Source: Notospermus geniculatus (taxonomy: Eukaryota; Nemertea; Pilidiophora; Heteronemertea; Lineidae). From it: a stretch of DNA of 64,000 nt. The stretch covers positions 1 to 64,000 of the forward strand of contig NMRB01001120.1 in NCBI GenBank assembly GCA_002633025.1, given 5' to 3'. How positions within the stretch are numbered: the stretch's first letter is position 1; each line of letters opens with the position of its first letter. The notes under the pieces are model-generated. The model was not told where the DNA came from. It saw only the letters and a list, made by a program, of their open reading frames with translations, and did no database searches. Of the stretch, positions 11,127 through 21,566 are shown in pieces. The translations under genes and the position numbers were made by a program.

Positions 11127-11957
11127 GGCTACCAATATTGGGTGGATTAAGAAGCTCAGAAGAGGGGGCTACAAGCTTGGTTACGTGTTGCTCAGCGCTC
11201 TCATTGGTCGACTCTCTCAGCGCCATGTGTTGACCAACACGGCAAATTTTACGAAGTGAAGCAGTTGTGGAGAACAACCGAAGGGGGCACAATAGACAAC
11301 TGCGTAGGGAGTTTAGTATTTGGTGAAATTTCCGATTCTTGGTTTGCTGTACGTGTTTTGGACAGATTCGGATCATATATCACCAGTCAACCATATTCCA
11401 ATAATCTCTTTGATCTTTTATATATTTTTCCAATTGGCTGATCAACTATCTCCTCATAAATCTGGCGAGATGGCCTTATAAGATGATATGTCACTTCATA
11501 GTGCTGTTGTCTCCATGAACTCACTGGCCTGCTGATATCAGCGTGATGTGAAGTGCTGTCCAAATCTGGTTATGTGGCTTCATAACCCATTTCTGTTGAA
11601 TCTTTGGTCAAGAGCCTTTGACCATCCTGAGAAACTCAGGCAATTATGGCTGATCCCACCACTCTTCTGGTGTGTAAGAGAAGGCACATTGTAGAACATG
11701 ATATTCAAATCTGTGTTGGCATACTGCCTCTCGAATTAAACAAAAAGAGAGTCATCATAGTGCCTAATTCATGTCAGCATCTCTCCATTTTGGTGAACTG
11801 CCACACGGTTAGCTAGAATCACATGCTTCTGCCAGTGGTGGACAGCTTTTCCACCACTCAGGCTGAAAAGTGTTGATTTTGACCATGAAATTTGACAAAA
11901 TTGGTACGGTACATTTTCACCAAAACTTAAAATAGATTTTCACCAATTATATGTATA
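11127..11957. other. no feature recognised
   Basis: Overlapping frames near 11032-11441 (up to 114 codons on the minus strand) show no domain. No shared repeat is seen. Confidence 0.4.
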
Positions 11958-12118
11958 CAATCGAACCTCTCTATTAAGGACACCTTCGGGACTGACAAAT
12001 GGTGTCCTTAATTGAGAGGTGTCCTGATTACAGAGGTTGAAATGAATAGAAATGACCAGTTTGGGACTGAACATTGGTGTCCTCCTGGCAGAGGTGTCCG
12101 TTAAGGGAGGTTCCACTG
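11958..12118. mobile_element. TA-target MITE, CARTSGAACCTC termini (pogo/Tc-like)
   Basis: Ends CAATCGAACCTCTC and its complement CAATSGAACCTC type on the right (GAGGTTCCACTG read forward), each followed by a TTAAGGACACC-like word. TA flanks both ends (11956-11957 and 12119-12120). The TA duplication and CAGTSGAACCT-type termini suggest the Tc1/mariner/pogo group. GGTGTCC words recur in both orientations inside. Confidence 0.75.
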
Positions 12119-12451
12119 TACCAACATACATAATCGTCATCATCAGCCATCCAATGTTTGTCACACAAATTTCTTCGAAATCATGTTCTTCCTCATGCCT
12201 GCTCTTCCAGAAATGGTGCCATGCGTTGATAGCCTCAACCTCAGTTCTGAAGAAAATCCCATAAAAGTAATCCTGTTTATGATCTCTCCCATTCTGTGCT
12301 TCCTGAACAAACTCTTAGATTAAATTCAACTTGATTTATCACGTACTTCCGTCTGATGAATTTCTTAAGATTTTAATGTACTTGCATCCGCAGTATCTAT
12401 TGAGTGTTCTGTGAGTGGACTTGAAAGTAACATGACACAAACAACAATATC

Positions 12452-12678
12452 CAGTGTTCTCCACACCAGTTAAAAAAAGGGCGGCCCGCCCCTCTTAAAA
12501 ATTCGTCCGCCCTAATATTTATGATTTAGATCGCTCAATTATGCATCTCAGATGCTCAGAAAACGCATCTCAGAGCACCTAAAATCCACCCCCAGACCCC
12601 CCACCAGAAGGCGCCTTTGGCTCCTCGGCACCAAGCCCACCGCCACCCCTCTTAGCACAAAACCCGTGGAGAACACTG
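12452..12678. mobile_element. CAGTGTTCTCCAC-terminus element
   Basis: Inverted termini CAGTGTTCTCCACAC and GTGGAGAACACTG, a C-rich interior (CCCCAGACCCCCCACC). Flanks ATATC and ATATA agree at 4 of 5 positions, compatible with the 5-bp duplications of the CAGGG elements in this window. Confidence 0.7.
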
Positions 12679-12722
12679 ATATAATAAAATATTGAAACAA
12701 GAAACATGGTCATTGCTATCAT

Positions 12723-13178
12723 TTATTCAGGATAAGTTGCAACGATTTTAATCTGCAGGGAATATAATCCGCGACGATCAATAAATGAAGCAATAATTGC
12801 AAGATTTCCCTGCTCGAATTCCCATCTTAAATAGCTGATCATTTTCCATGCTGTATCCCTCTGGGATGTAATCACATCGATGACAAACATGGTGAGCAAG
12901 CCATCAATTGAGAAATTTGTTTCATTGGGGTGTTTGGAGCAGTAGCTGTAAAATGATATCTGTTTTTCTGAGCGTTTGCAACAGATCTTGAGACTCCCAA
13001 GTGAGACTGCAAAATTATCTTTTAAATTTTGCCAGATGAGCTGAAGGGAAGGTGTTGGAAATAATGGGATAAATGTTGCAGCTTCAGTATTCTCTTCTTT
13101 TTCTTTTGGAGACAACTTCAGCGTGGATTGGAGAAGAATGTTGTGACAGACAGTAGGAAACAAAAAGGAAATATGCAT
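12723..13178 (-). CDS. longest natural open frame, unrecognised, probably not a gene
   Basis: A 151-codon minus-strand frame starting with ATG at 13178. I recognise no domain, signal peptide or membrane segment. The composition (many S, L, I and E, with KEKEEN near residue 26) is compatible with AT-rich random sequence. No neighbouring exon or splice signal can be paired with it. It is listed because it is the longest gap-free frame in the window and the only one in this stretch not explained by a repeat. Confidence 0.12.
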   Translation of the reverse strand: MHISFLFPTVCHNILLQSTLKLSPKEKEENTEAATFIPLFPTPSLQLIWQNLKDNFAVSLGSLKICCKRSEKQISFYSYCSKHPNETNFSIDGLLTMFVIDVITSQRDTAWKMISYLRWEFEQGNLAIIASFIDRRGLYSLQIKIVATYPE

Positions 13179-13214
13179 TATGTATGTTTCACCAAAAATA
13201 GATCTATTTTTGGT

Positions 13215-13505
13215 TTCACTATAATTCTATAATTGTAATTATGCATTCCTTATAATTTAATAAGGTTGCACCTGGCTAGATCTGAATAGAATTCCCTATA
13301 ATTGTAACAATGCATTCCCTGTAATTTGATATTCATGTAAGTTTGCACCTGGATAGATCTGAAGAGAATTCCCTGAAATTGTAATAATGCATTCTAGTCC
13401 AGTCCATCTGTGAAATATATCACTGAACCCTGAACAAATTGCTCCAAAAAGTTTTTTGATGGTTTCTGGTTCTCTGAGGCATGCTTTTTAACATACTAAA
13501 AGTTG
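13215..13505. mobile_element. minisatellite plus inverted arm, left partner
   Basis: Two to three tandem units of about 95 bp (TGCATTCCCTNTAATTTGAT, then GTTTGCACCTGGATAGATCT) run to about 13400. They are followed by an arm containing ACCCTGAACAAATTGCTCC and GATGGTTTCTGGTTCTCTGA (13425-13500). The arm recurs in reverse complement at 18645-18740, next to another minisatellite unit. This suggests element termini pointing at one another across about 5.1 kb. Confidence 0.6.
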
Positions 13506-13873
13506 ACATCCGAAGGGGACCCGGAAAGGGGTCAAACTTTGGAAATTCAATATGGCCGCCATGTGAAATTTCAATGTACACAAAACTTTTTTCTGCTTCA
13601 TTTTAGACCACATAAATGTATTACCAATAGATACAAATATGCCCATTGCCAATCTAATAGACAGGTTTTCATGTCAGTGGGGGGTCTCTGTGACGTACAA
13701 TGACGTTTATGACCTCATAATATACGTCGATTAGCATGTCCAAGGGATTTTTCGAATTTTTCGGTTCAGAATGAACTTATTTTATACTTTTCTACTGCAG
13801 AATAATTTGCAGACAGATCAAAAGTCAATTTATGACATGAGTTCCTTAATTCAAATTGGTAATCTAATTGTCT

Positions 13874-14655
13874 TTACGAATCCTCCTCCTCCCATTGATC
13901 GTCATCCGCAGCTGAGTCCTGAATTAGAGGTGCAGCATTATGACACGCGGAGTCCGTTTGACATGGCCCACAGGCAAGAGTGCACGGGAGGCCATATCTT
14001 CTGCAAGTACACCGTGCTCTCTGACAGCCTGCAGAACAGTTACAAAGTATTTTTAGGAGCTGGATCCCCCTGCATGGCAACAGGTACAAGACAGTTGTTC
14101 TCAATTCTCCAGCCCCAATCAATCGGACACATCCCATCGTCTTTACCCATCCATACCATTGCCATTTCCCTCTAAACAAATCCACCATGGCCTGGCATCC
14201 AACTGTTTGCATCTTCGATTTGCCAGGAGAGCTGAAATCTCTGGCACAGTTTTGCAGAACAGAATCAGGTTTTCTAAGTCTCTGGAGAGCAGACTTTTTC
14301 CCGATTCCGTGAATGCGAGAGGTACTGTCGCAACCGGTAAATGCATGCAGAAATAGCAGTCGATTACCCGGTACAGGTACTGTCTCCCAAAATGTCTCTC
14401 AGGTAGTTGATCATAAACCTTTTTGTTCTTCGTGCTTAATTTGTCTGATCGGAAGTAAAGCCCCTCATTTGGCATCTCAACATGATACAGGAGAAGAGCA
14501 AGGAGGTCGGTATCCTCACCAACTAGCGTATAGTAGGTCTTCTTGGAGTGTCCAACAGGTGACATAAATTTGCTTTTACTACCTCACATCCTTTTTCTTC
14601 CAGAGTTTCAGCAATAAGGTCCACCATTCTCTGCTTATTGCTGGCTCGAGCAAGA
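13874..14655 (-). pseudogene. broken GEDTDLL / cysteine-rich-tail gene, minus-strand copy
   Basis: Read from 14655 leftward, three frames join into one recognisable protein order. First is a segment with SNKQRMVDLI and EEKGCEVVKA (about 14655-14570). Second is GEDTDLLALLLYHV, then LYFRSDK (frame 14143-14565). Third is a cysteine-rich tail with spacing CxC-x3-C-x4-CxC-x6-C-x3-C-x2-C-x5-C and an acidic end (frame 13874-14212). The order matches, from memory, a family of uncharacterised multi-copy proteins of aquatic invertebrates. GEDTDLL suggests a PIN/XPG-like nuclease fold and the tail a TSO1-like CxC zinc domain; both are inferences. At least two frame changes and a missing stretch before GEDTDLL mark it as a pseudogene. 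Residues around the histidine-rich middle of the family are absent. Its partner copy faces it at 14661-15280. Confidence 0.65.
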
Positions 14656-14660
14656 ACACT

Positions 14661-15280
14661 CCCAAATTAAGCACGAAAAACAAAAAGGTTTATGATCAAC
14701 TACCTGAGAGACATTTTGGGAGACAGTACCTGTACCGGGTAATCAACCGGTATTTCTACATGCATATACCGGTTGCGACAGTACCTCTCGCATTCACAGA
14801 ATCGGGAAAAATCCTGCTCTCGAGAGACTTAGAAAACCTGATTCTGTTCTGCAAAACTGTGCCAGATATTTCAGCTCTCCTGGCAAATCGAAGAGGCAGA
14901 TGCAAACAGTTGGATGCCAGTTCATGGTGGATTTGTTTAGAGGGAAATCAGGGGAATCCCTTCCGTCCTTGCGCCACAAAACGTTGACAAAGAAGGTTGC
15001 AATATCAAAGACATTCGTATCTCCTGAAAAACTTCCTCCAACTCTTTCCGCATGTGAGAATTATTCTCTTCGGGCTTACTATCAGACAATGGTATGGATG
15101 GGATGTGTCCGATTGATTGGGGCTGGAGAATTGAGAACAACTGTCTTGTACCTGTTGCCATGGAGGGGGATCCAGCTCCTAAGCAACTTCTGCAAATGAT
15201 ACTTTGTAACTGTTCTGCAGCTGTCAGACAGTCCGGTGTACGTGCAGAAGACATGGACCATGTCAAACGGACTCCGTCCC
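14661..15280 (+). pseudogene. broken GEDTDLL / cysteine-rich-tail gene, plus-strand inverted copy
   Basis: An inverted duplicate of 13945-14447. It begins at the KLSTKNKKVYD portion, so it lacks the GEDTDLL part, and it retains about 130 bp (roughly 14950-15080) that the minus copy has lost. That extra segment reads GESLPSLRHKTLTKKVAI and LPPTLSAC-x8-AYYQ, which fits the missing middle of the family. The reading frame changes twice (frames at 14661-14987, 14900-15199, 15094-15387), and a deletion removes most of the tail cysteines after ILCNCSA. It cannot encode the protein. About 210 bp of single-copy spacer separates the two arms. Confidence 0.65.
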
Positions 15281-15339
15281 GTATTTTAGAATGCTCCTTT
15301 ATTTTAGGCCTGAGGCGCCCTTTCGTCACCTTTCTTTAC

Positions 15340-15454
15340 AGGAAATCCTTACTGAGGACGCCTCAGACAAAATCGATTCCAGAATAGACCTTATCCATTT
15401 CCTTTGTAAAGGAGCTCCTCTGTTACAAAAGGCGTCCTCACGAAAGGATTTCCT
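15340..15454. mobile_element. small palindromic MITE (AGGAAATCCTT...AGGACGCCT)
   Basis: Inverted termini AGGAAATCCTTACTGAGGAC and a mirrored AGGCGTCCTCACGAAAGGAT with TTCCT. It lies immediately outside the plus-strand pseudogene arm. No clean target duplication is seen. Confidence 0.6.
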
Positions 15455-16129
15455 ATGTCAGTTGATTACATCCAATGGAATCTGATGTAATATGCATTGT
15501 AGTCAACGCGGCTATGTAGGGGAAAGTAATGGCATATCATTTACTCAGTTGAGGTCGACCTCAAACTTAACTTTGAGCACAGCTGGTGCAACTGGGCCTT
15601 AACGTTGCTTTCAGCTGGATGCTCGTTGGAACCGGGTTTCCGTGGTTATCAAGTGGTTAAATCAAGTCGTCGGGCAAAATCCCCAGAAGCTGTGTGAACC
15701 CTCCTCGGGTGAGCCGATATCATTTTCGAAACTCTTCATCGTTCAAATTTTCGGCTTGTTGTACTTGACTCGATGACTCGATGGCGCGATGACTCGAAGG
15801 CGCGAAGAAGGCCAGTTAAATTTCCTGCATAGTTGGTGAATGCCTCATTTTAATTCGAGTTCCGCATTTCAGAACACTGGGTTACTATGCGACATTTTTA
15901 GGGAGGTGAAATAAGCCACCTCTGGCATATTTTTAAACCCATACCTATTCCCAATTTTAGTATATCTCTAAAGCCGTGACGTCATTTGCGCTTGGAAAGC
16001 ATGATTGTGGTTGTGCGTGAAGCAGCGGAATTTATTCAAGACTGGTTTTTTTCGTTCAGGTGTTTTGAAAAAAGTACAGTCCAAGAATTTAATATTCATT
16101 ACACAATAAAAAACTCAGAGTTGTAAAAT
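15455..16129. other. no gene; short GATGACTCGA repeats
   Basis: Contains a small self-complementary stretch AGTTGAGGTCGACCTCAAACT-type at about 15548-15568 and repeated GACTCGA / GCGCGA words at 15765-15810. No exon or shared element is recognised. Confidence 0.4.
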
Positions 16130-16255
16130 TTGCTCCAAAGGGGCTGGAGGAAGAATGCTCCCATGTCCAAAGTGTGCATATTTCAGTAAGTATTGGTCCG
16201 ATTTGGATAAAATTCGCAGTGGTGATACTTGATAGCAAAAGATTAACAGTCACCA
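16130..16255. repeat. ~125-bp inverted arm, left
   Basis: Sequence through GTCCAAAGTGTGCATATTTC and ATTGGTCCGATTTGG is found in reverse complement at 18015-18138 with about 85-90% identity by eye. Together they bracket about 1.75 kb containing three unrelated MITEs. Confidence 0.65.
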
Positions 16256-16362
16256 TGCAGAGAGAACAAAAAACCTAATTATCCTAAAACAATGCTTTTT
16301 TGAACCTCAACAATAATAGAGAAATAACTGTTTTTCCCCTCAGAATCGGCATAGGTATTCAG

Positions 16363-16489
16363 TCATTGGATAATATGAATAAAGACTAGTAAATGCTTTT
16401 ACTTGGATTTTGTAATACAAATGCACTACACTATGCTGTACAAATCTGAAGTAAAAGCATCCACTAGCTTTTATGCATTTCACCCATTG
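16363..16489. mobile_element. AAATGCTTTTACTT palindromic MITE, copy 1
   Basis: Inverted arms of about 40 bp: ATATGAATAAAGACTAG then AAATGCTTTTACTT, mirrored on the right. Loop of about 45 bp. Other copies lie at 26801-26927, 36343-36469 and a half copy at 55620-55662. Confidence 0.75.
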
Positions 16490-16986
16490 TTTCTCATTAA
16501 CTATCCAGTCAAAATCTTCGCTTACTTTCACACAATTACGATAAAACAATGATGTTTACTTCAACTTCTAATGGGTGTGCTCGCTAGCAGGAATGACAAC
16601 AACCACCACTTCGCATGATCCAGATAAACCACAATGTCATGGTTGGCTGATCTGCTGACTGCAAGTTGCGGTCAAGATTGTATTTTATTGGTGCATGAAT
16701 AGAAGGCGATGATGCAATACATTCACTATTAATTCTTTGAAAGGCATTCTTGACATACCCTGCTTGACATTATACAGTCTGTAGTGTAAGCTTACTGTGT
16801 ATTTTTGGTTATGTTGGTGTTTGTCTTACATAATGCAACATGTTCAATTCTGGTGACACTGCTTCTGCAGATAACACTCCTACACTCGTAATTATGTTCA
16901 TTGTGAGGTAATAGGCCCCTGTGAATAGGCCTAATCATATTGCAAAAATGACACCATAGGGGCAAATGTCGTATTGTTGGAGATGT

Positions 16987-17095
16987 GGCCCCGTATTCAT
17001 AAAGCTACTTAAGTCTAAGTATGATACTTATCTTTTGTGTTGAACAAAGGATAAGTGTCATACTTAGACTTAAGTAGTTTTATGAATACGGGGCC
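16987..17095. mobile_element. GGCCCCGTATTCATAAAG palindrome
   Basis: Nearly perfect inverted arms of about 50 bp (GGCCCCGTATTCATAAAG, then TACTTAAGTCTAAGTATGA) with a loop of under 15 bp. The next element begins 1 bp away. Confidence 0.75.
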
Positions 17096-17096
17096 T

Positions 17097-17799
17097 GGGG
17101 CCATATGCATAAAACTTCCTTAAGTTAAGTATAAAACTTACCCTTAAAGTCTAAGGATTTCACTTTACCAAGTGCCATGCTTAAGGTGTATGCATAAAAC
17201 AAACTAAGGGCATACTCAGCTAAGGGCAACCCTTAACTAAAGTATTTCCAGGAATTGTGGTGTCAGCCAATGAAATTTCAGTATTCAAGGGGTTTCCCAG
17301 ATTTCTTGAGTGTTACACTTAAGGAAGGTTTCTCAAATGTAGGCTGCATGTACATGAACATGACTGCAGGCAATCCTGTAATGGACATTTTAGTATGTTT
17401 GGAACTGTGTAAAATGGCTATTAACGATGGAAAACAAAAAATAGGTTACCAAATTGGTAGGACAGAAAGAGGATACATGGTCTGTCAAATCAAAATCCTT
17501 GGCACTGTTCAATGTTATCCCACCGTAGCTTAGCACATAATTTCCCCGGCCTATTTGGCTAGCATGCATTAAAAACAGCATGGATAGCATATATTCCAAC
17601 CTGTGCCTGCCACAACTGTGAAGTTAAGGAGTCAGTTAAGGGAACTGTTACCACACTTAGAGTTAAGGGTGATTTTGAGGCTTTCACTATTCCAAAGTAG
17701 CTTTCTGCATCTCTCTTAAGTTAAGATTTCCACTTTAGTGGTGATTTGAGGGAATCCCTTGGGATTTTCATACTTAAGTAGTTTTATGCATATGGCCCC
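17097..17799. mobile_element. GGGGCCATATGCATAAAACT element with CTTAAG words
   Basis: A 703-bp element with termini GGGGCCATATGCATAAAACT and its complement. CTTAAGT, ACTTAAG, CTAAGGGC and their complements recur throughout. Its end plan (GGGCC, then a TATGCATAAA word) resembles the adjacent 16987-17095 element while the sequence differs. The 92-codon frame at 17255-17533 lies inside and is not supported. Confidence 0.65.
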
Positions 17800-18014
17800 T
17801 GACTCTTACCAAGAGTGAGTGCACCCAACTTTAGTTGTCCAGTCTAATTGTCAGGTAATTATCTCATTTTTCGTGAATGTGGTGGACATTTTTCATGTAG
17901 AATAGGCCTAATCAGTTACCTCTGGCCAAGGCCTGCTGTTATGACCATTTTTGGGAGTTTCAACAGTGTACAATAGGCTTTATTGTTAAGTATCAAAATG
18001 CATTGTCTTAGCTA

Positions 18015-18138
18015 TGATTGTTAATCTTTCATATTCAAGTATCACCGCTGCGAATTTTATACAAATCGGACCAATATTTTCTGAAATATGCACACTTTGG
18101 ACATGGTAGTGTTCTTCCTCCAGTCCCTTTGAAAAATG
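18015..18138. repeat. ~125-bp inverted arm, right partner of 16130-16255
   Basis: Contains CGGACCAATATTTTCTG and GAAATATGCACACTTTGGAC, the complement of the left arm. Sequence beyond the arm on each side does not match. Confidence 0.65.
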
Positions 18139-18639
18139 TCGTCCAAGAATGTAAAAATCCTTGCAAGAATTTTAAAAAAAAGTTTACCAAATTGAAAAAA
18201 ATTCAACTTGCAAAATTTATAAAATATCGTCCAAGATCTGAAAATTTTCGTCCAAGGTTGTCACGTGCGTCTTGCCAAGATACACGTGACCACATAACTG
18301 ATGACGTCATGAAGTACATGAATAACCCGGGTGCATTTCGTCATTTTCATGAATTTACTTTTTGAGTGACAGCTTTAACGCATTGGGACACTTCCAGTGA
18401 AGAATATGCAGTAGGATCATTGCTCAAAAGGGCTGAAAATTACCGATATACCTCCTCCGGGGTTTTGAATAGGGAGAGAAGACCAATCCCTACAACTTTT
18501 CAAAAGGGACCCATAGTAAATTCTCAAGGACTTAGGAGCTATAGGCCTAGTTCGAGGCTACCCTTCATTTCATGATTTACGCTGAATATCAACCTCAGTT
18601 CACCTCTTCATAGCTGGCGACACTCCGCCGTTGATCCAT

Positions 18640-18860
18640 TCCACTTTTCTTAGAAAATATGTTAAAAAGCATGACTCAGAGAACCAGAAACCATCAAAAA
18701 ACCTTTTGGAGCAATTTGTTCAGGGTCAAACCATATCTGGACTCTACTATTCCCTATAATTTTAATAATCCCTATAATTTGATATATGTAAGTTTGCATC
18801 TGGATAGATCTGAAGAGAATTAAGTTCCCTAAAATTGTAGCAGTGTTTGCTAAGATTCAA
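18640..18860. mobile_element. inverted arm plus minisatellite, right partner of 13215-13505
   Basis: Arm 18645-18740 (CAGAGAACCAGAAACCATCA, GGAGCAATTTGTTCAGGGT) is the complement of 13425-13500. The following TATAATTTGATATATGTAAG and GGATAGATCTGAAGAG unit is on the same strand as the 13.3-kb minisatellite. Confidence 0.6.
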
Positions 18861-18889
18861 ATAAGATTACACACTTGGCTGTAATAGAT

Positions 18890-19033
18890 CAGGGACCTTA
18901 TTCACGAAGCTCCCGTAACTTACGGGAGTGCGCAAACTATTGTCCATCTGCGGACAACCTATTGTTCACTGTCAGCCTGACAAAGTATTTGCGTGCCTTT
19001 AACGTTACGGGGGCTTTGTGAATAAGGTCCCTG
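18890..19033. mobile_element. CAGGGACCTTATTCACGAAG MITE
   Basis: Termini CAGGGACCTTATTCACGAAG and its complement with two changes, then CCCGTAAC / GTTACGGG mirrored. An inner inverted pair (GTCC...GGAC and CTGTCAG..CTGAC words) is present. No clean duplication. Confidence 0.7.
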
Positions 19034-19056
19034 AATGATTCAGATCTATAATAGCC

Positions 19057-19127
19057 CTTTACTCACCGTGACTGTGAATTTCCTTTGGATTCAATCCAAA
19101 GGAAATTCACAGTCACGGTGAGTAAAG
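19057..19127. repeat. perfect 71-bp palindrome
   Basis: 35-bp arms around a single central base at 19092 (GGATT-C-AATCC). Every position pairs: the arm runs CTTTACTCACCGTGACTGTG, then AATTTCC, then TTTGGATT. No other copy is seen in the window and no target duplication is apparent. Confidence 0.9.
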
Positions 19128-20047
19128 AGTTTGTACCATTGTTAACAAAAACTGAATGAATCCTATTGAGAATGAGGAGTATTTTACGTTTTGAGATTAA
19201 AAATCGTGATGCTACACAAATTTTACATGAAGAGTGAATATTGCCTCAGGTTTTACAAACATCAAAGAGTTCAAAAGAGTTTGATCTTCGTAATGCGAAT
19301 GCTTTTTGCACCTTTTGGTTATGACAGGTTTTGACATAATGTAACGATTAACGGGAGTGTTTCAAATGCCTCAGTGCCATTGATTTCTGCTTGTGAACTG
19401 GTGTTTTTGTCATAATTTTGATTGATTGTCAGCTTGTGGTATTTTCGAATCCATCAAAGGTTTAAAAGGTCCTGTTCCTGAAAGCTTAGTGAAATAAATT
19501 CCGGTAATACGCACTGCGGGTTTTATGTTTTTTCCCTTGAATGATACACCATAGAAACGATCTTTGTAAACAGCATGGAATTCATTGAAAGAGTTGGATC
19601 TCCTGTGGAGCCTGTTGGAAAAAGTGACAATGCTGCTGGGATGGTAGTGAGTTGGTAATAATCTCATTAAATATTTCTACCTCAATCGGCAAAAAAGGTT
19701 TGGACAGGTAAGCCCAAGCTTGTTGATCAGGCTGGAAGGTTTTGTACCGGTACAGGAAAAGAAATGAGAGTTATGTCAGCTGAGTGTCAGGTCTATAGGC
19801 CTCTTGTTCTAATGCCAATATAGCTATTAAAACTTTTTTTAATAACATGATGTAATAGAAAATTGGTAATCTGGGATAATCAGTCTGGAGAAACAGCTGA
19901 TGCCAATAATCATCGAATATTTTAACAAGGGACAAATATCCTTGCTTGGTTTGATGATAGTGTTGTAACACCATCTTTTCTGTGGTGAAGTATAGGCACA
20001 TATCGAAGCTCCCTTTTTCAGGGATGCCTAGAACTCACAGTGGGGGT
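19128..20047. other. no feature recognised
   Basis: Frames of 76-85 codons on the minus strand (19410-19667, 19771-20001) lack recognisable domains. No repeat is shared with other parts of the window. Confidence 0.4.
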
Positions 20048-20211
20048 CAGCCGCGGATCCGGGGGGGGGGGGTGCCCCCTTTTAGCCAACAAATCTGTAA
20101 AATTGACCGTGAAATTCTGAAATTTGGAGCAAATCATTGAAATTCACAGCAGATTTTAATGTTTCTAGCACAGTGCGCCTCCTCTTTTCCGAAATTGTGG
20201 ATCCGCCCCTG
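20048..20211 (-). mobile_element. CAGGGGCGGATCCA element, reverse-oriented copy
   Basis: Reverse complement of the 35052-35212 element: it carries TTTTAGCCAACAAATCTGTA, then ATTTCAGAATTTC words and ends GGATCCGCCCCTG. The left end is CAGCCGCGGATCCGGGG with an expanded G run. The flanking 5-bp duplication is not clean (GGGGT and GGGTG). Confidence 0.7.
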
Positions 20212-20465
20212 GGGTGGATCCAGATGCAGAGAAGGGGGCTGTGGTGTCTTGTATAATACCAAATGGGAGCATTGTAAGTGAAACCAGGCCCTAGGGAAAA
20301 TATTTCTTATAACACAAGAAACTTAGCGCAATTTCCTGGCAGCTGAAAGATGCAGCTAAAATACAGCATCTTTTTTCATTGGTTGGCCAAATTCCTTTGG
20401 ATCCATGCCCTCACCATGGTTGAAAGTGACAAACTGCAGCTGGCTGAGAAGAATGTGTAATCTAC

Positions 20466-20530
20466 CGGGAGCGCACTGGTGCAGTAGCAAGAACATTGGA
20501 CTCGTGACCAAGAGGCTACTCTGTTCTCTC
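20466..20530 (+). other. A-box-like tRNA remnant
   Basis: TGGTGCAGTAG fits the pol III A box TRGYNNARNNG exactly and is followed by GGACTCGTGACC, but no B box can be found. Probably a decayed SINE head. Confidence 0.3.
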
Positions 20531-20638
20531 AATTAGTCTGAAAGGATGTATTGAAGTGCTAAAGAATGAGCTGGTTCTTGAGATCCCCAGAAGGTTTCTG
20601 GAGAGACTGTGTGTATGTGAAGCAACTTTGACACTGTG

Positions 20639-20977
20639 AAGGCTCGTTCACACCAAAACCACGCCGGCGAAAAACGACGCGCGTTCATTGCCACGAAAAT
20701 AGGTTCAATGGGTTTTCAATAAAAGGGCCACACCAAAGACGCGCGGCAAAAAATGACTCGTGCTCATCACTTTTGTAGTTATCCAGTGCGCTTGCTGTGG
20801 CGGTTTTTCTCACTGCGCATGCTCACAGGGTGCGGCTATCTACACACATGGTTCAGCCATTTTAATTGCAGGACCATGCCACAGCGTGTCACGCGGGAGG
20901 TGTGACCCATGTATGTGGGTGGAACTGCAGCGTTTTTCCGCTGCATTCAACGTGTGTTTTTGGTGTGTTTGGACCTT
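20639..20977. mobile_element. AAGGCTCGTTCACACCAAAAC palindromic element
   Basis: The left end AAGGCTCGTTCACACCAAAA is mirrored by TTTTTGGTGTGTTTGGACCTT at the right. GACGCGCG, ACACCAAAGACGCG and CGGCGAAAAACGACG words fill the left half. Belongs by plan to the word-repeat palindromes. Confidence 0.55.
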
Positions 20978-21435
20978 GAAAGGCAATAAGCACCCTATTG
21001 TTGTTATTATGAATCATCTCTACGAACACGCACATCATGTTAATGAACATTTTGTCTTCCAAGGATCATGATCCATGGGCTTGATAATGACATGCCTGCA
21101 TTTGATTGTAGCTTAGGTGGTGACCCAACAGACATCAGTCTTGCTGTCTCCTTCCATTGGTGTATATGACAGATGATTGTGGCTATCTTGCCAGGCCAGG
21201 TGTATTATTATCAATGTGAAATGTTCAAGGGGTGGGTTTCCACAACCTTAGCTGCAATTTGCAGAAAAAAGATGACCGTTCTCAAGTCTGGCTTCAGTAT
21301 TTCGCTATATGCTGCATCTCGGACCAGGAGATCTTTTAAGATTGGTTAATACCAGCACAACCATGAATGTGAACATGGCAATAAACGCTTTTTTCTTTCC
21401 TTATTGCCACACTCAGCATTCACGTTTCCACTCTG

Positions 21436-21566
21436 AGGCTGGTTGTCCATTCACACGATTTTCGAGCGGCAGACGCTTGAAAGCATTGTTTGTTTCCACG
21501 GTGTTGGTCACAGCAAAGGATGCAGCATCGCACTGCTCGAAAATCATGTGAATGGATTCTTAGCCT
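21436..21566. mobile_element. palindromic MITE, GGCTGG...CCATTCAC family, copy 2
   Basis: Termini AGGCTGGTTGTCCATTCACA and complement; interior AGACGCTTGAAAGCATTG and GTTGGTCACAG match the copy at 295-432. Confidence 0.7.

Noticed and set aside
12723-13178. 151-codon protein gene
   Set aside because: No motif, no supporting exon structure and AT-rich composition. Kept in the list only at very low confidence.
17097-17799. Possible gene at 17255-17533
   Set aside because: It lies wholly inside an element with matched inverted ends and CTTAAG words.
18280-18330. CRE-like regulatory site TGACGTCA
   Set aside because: A single 8-bp match with no gene nearby. The same word is common inside several palindromic elements here.
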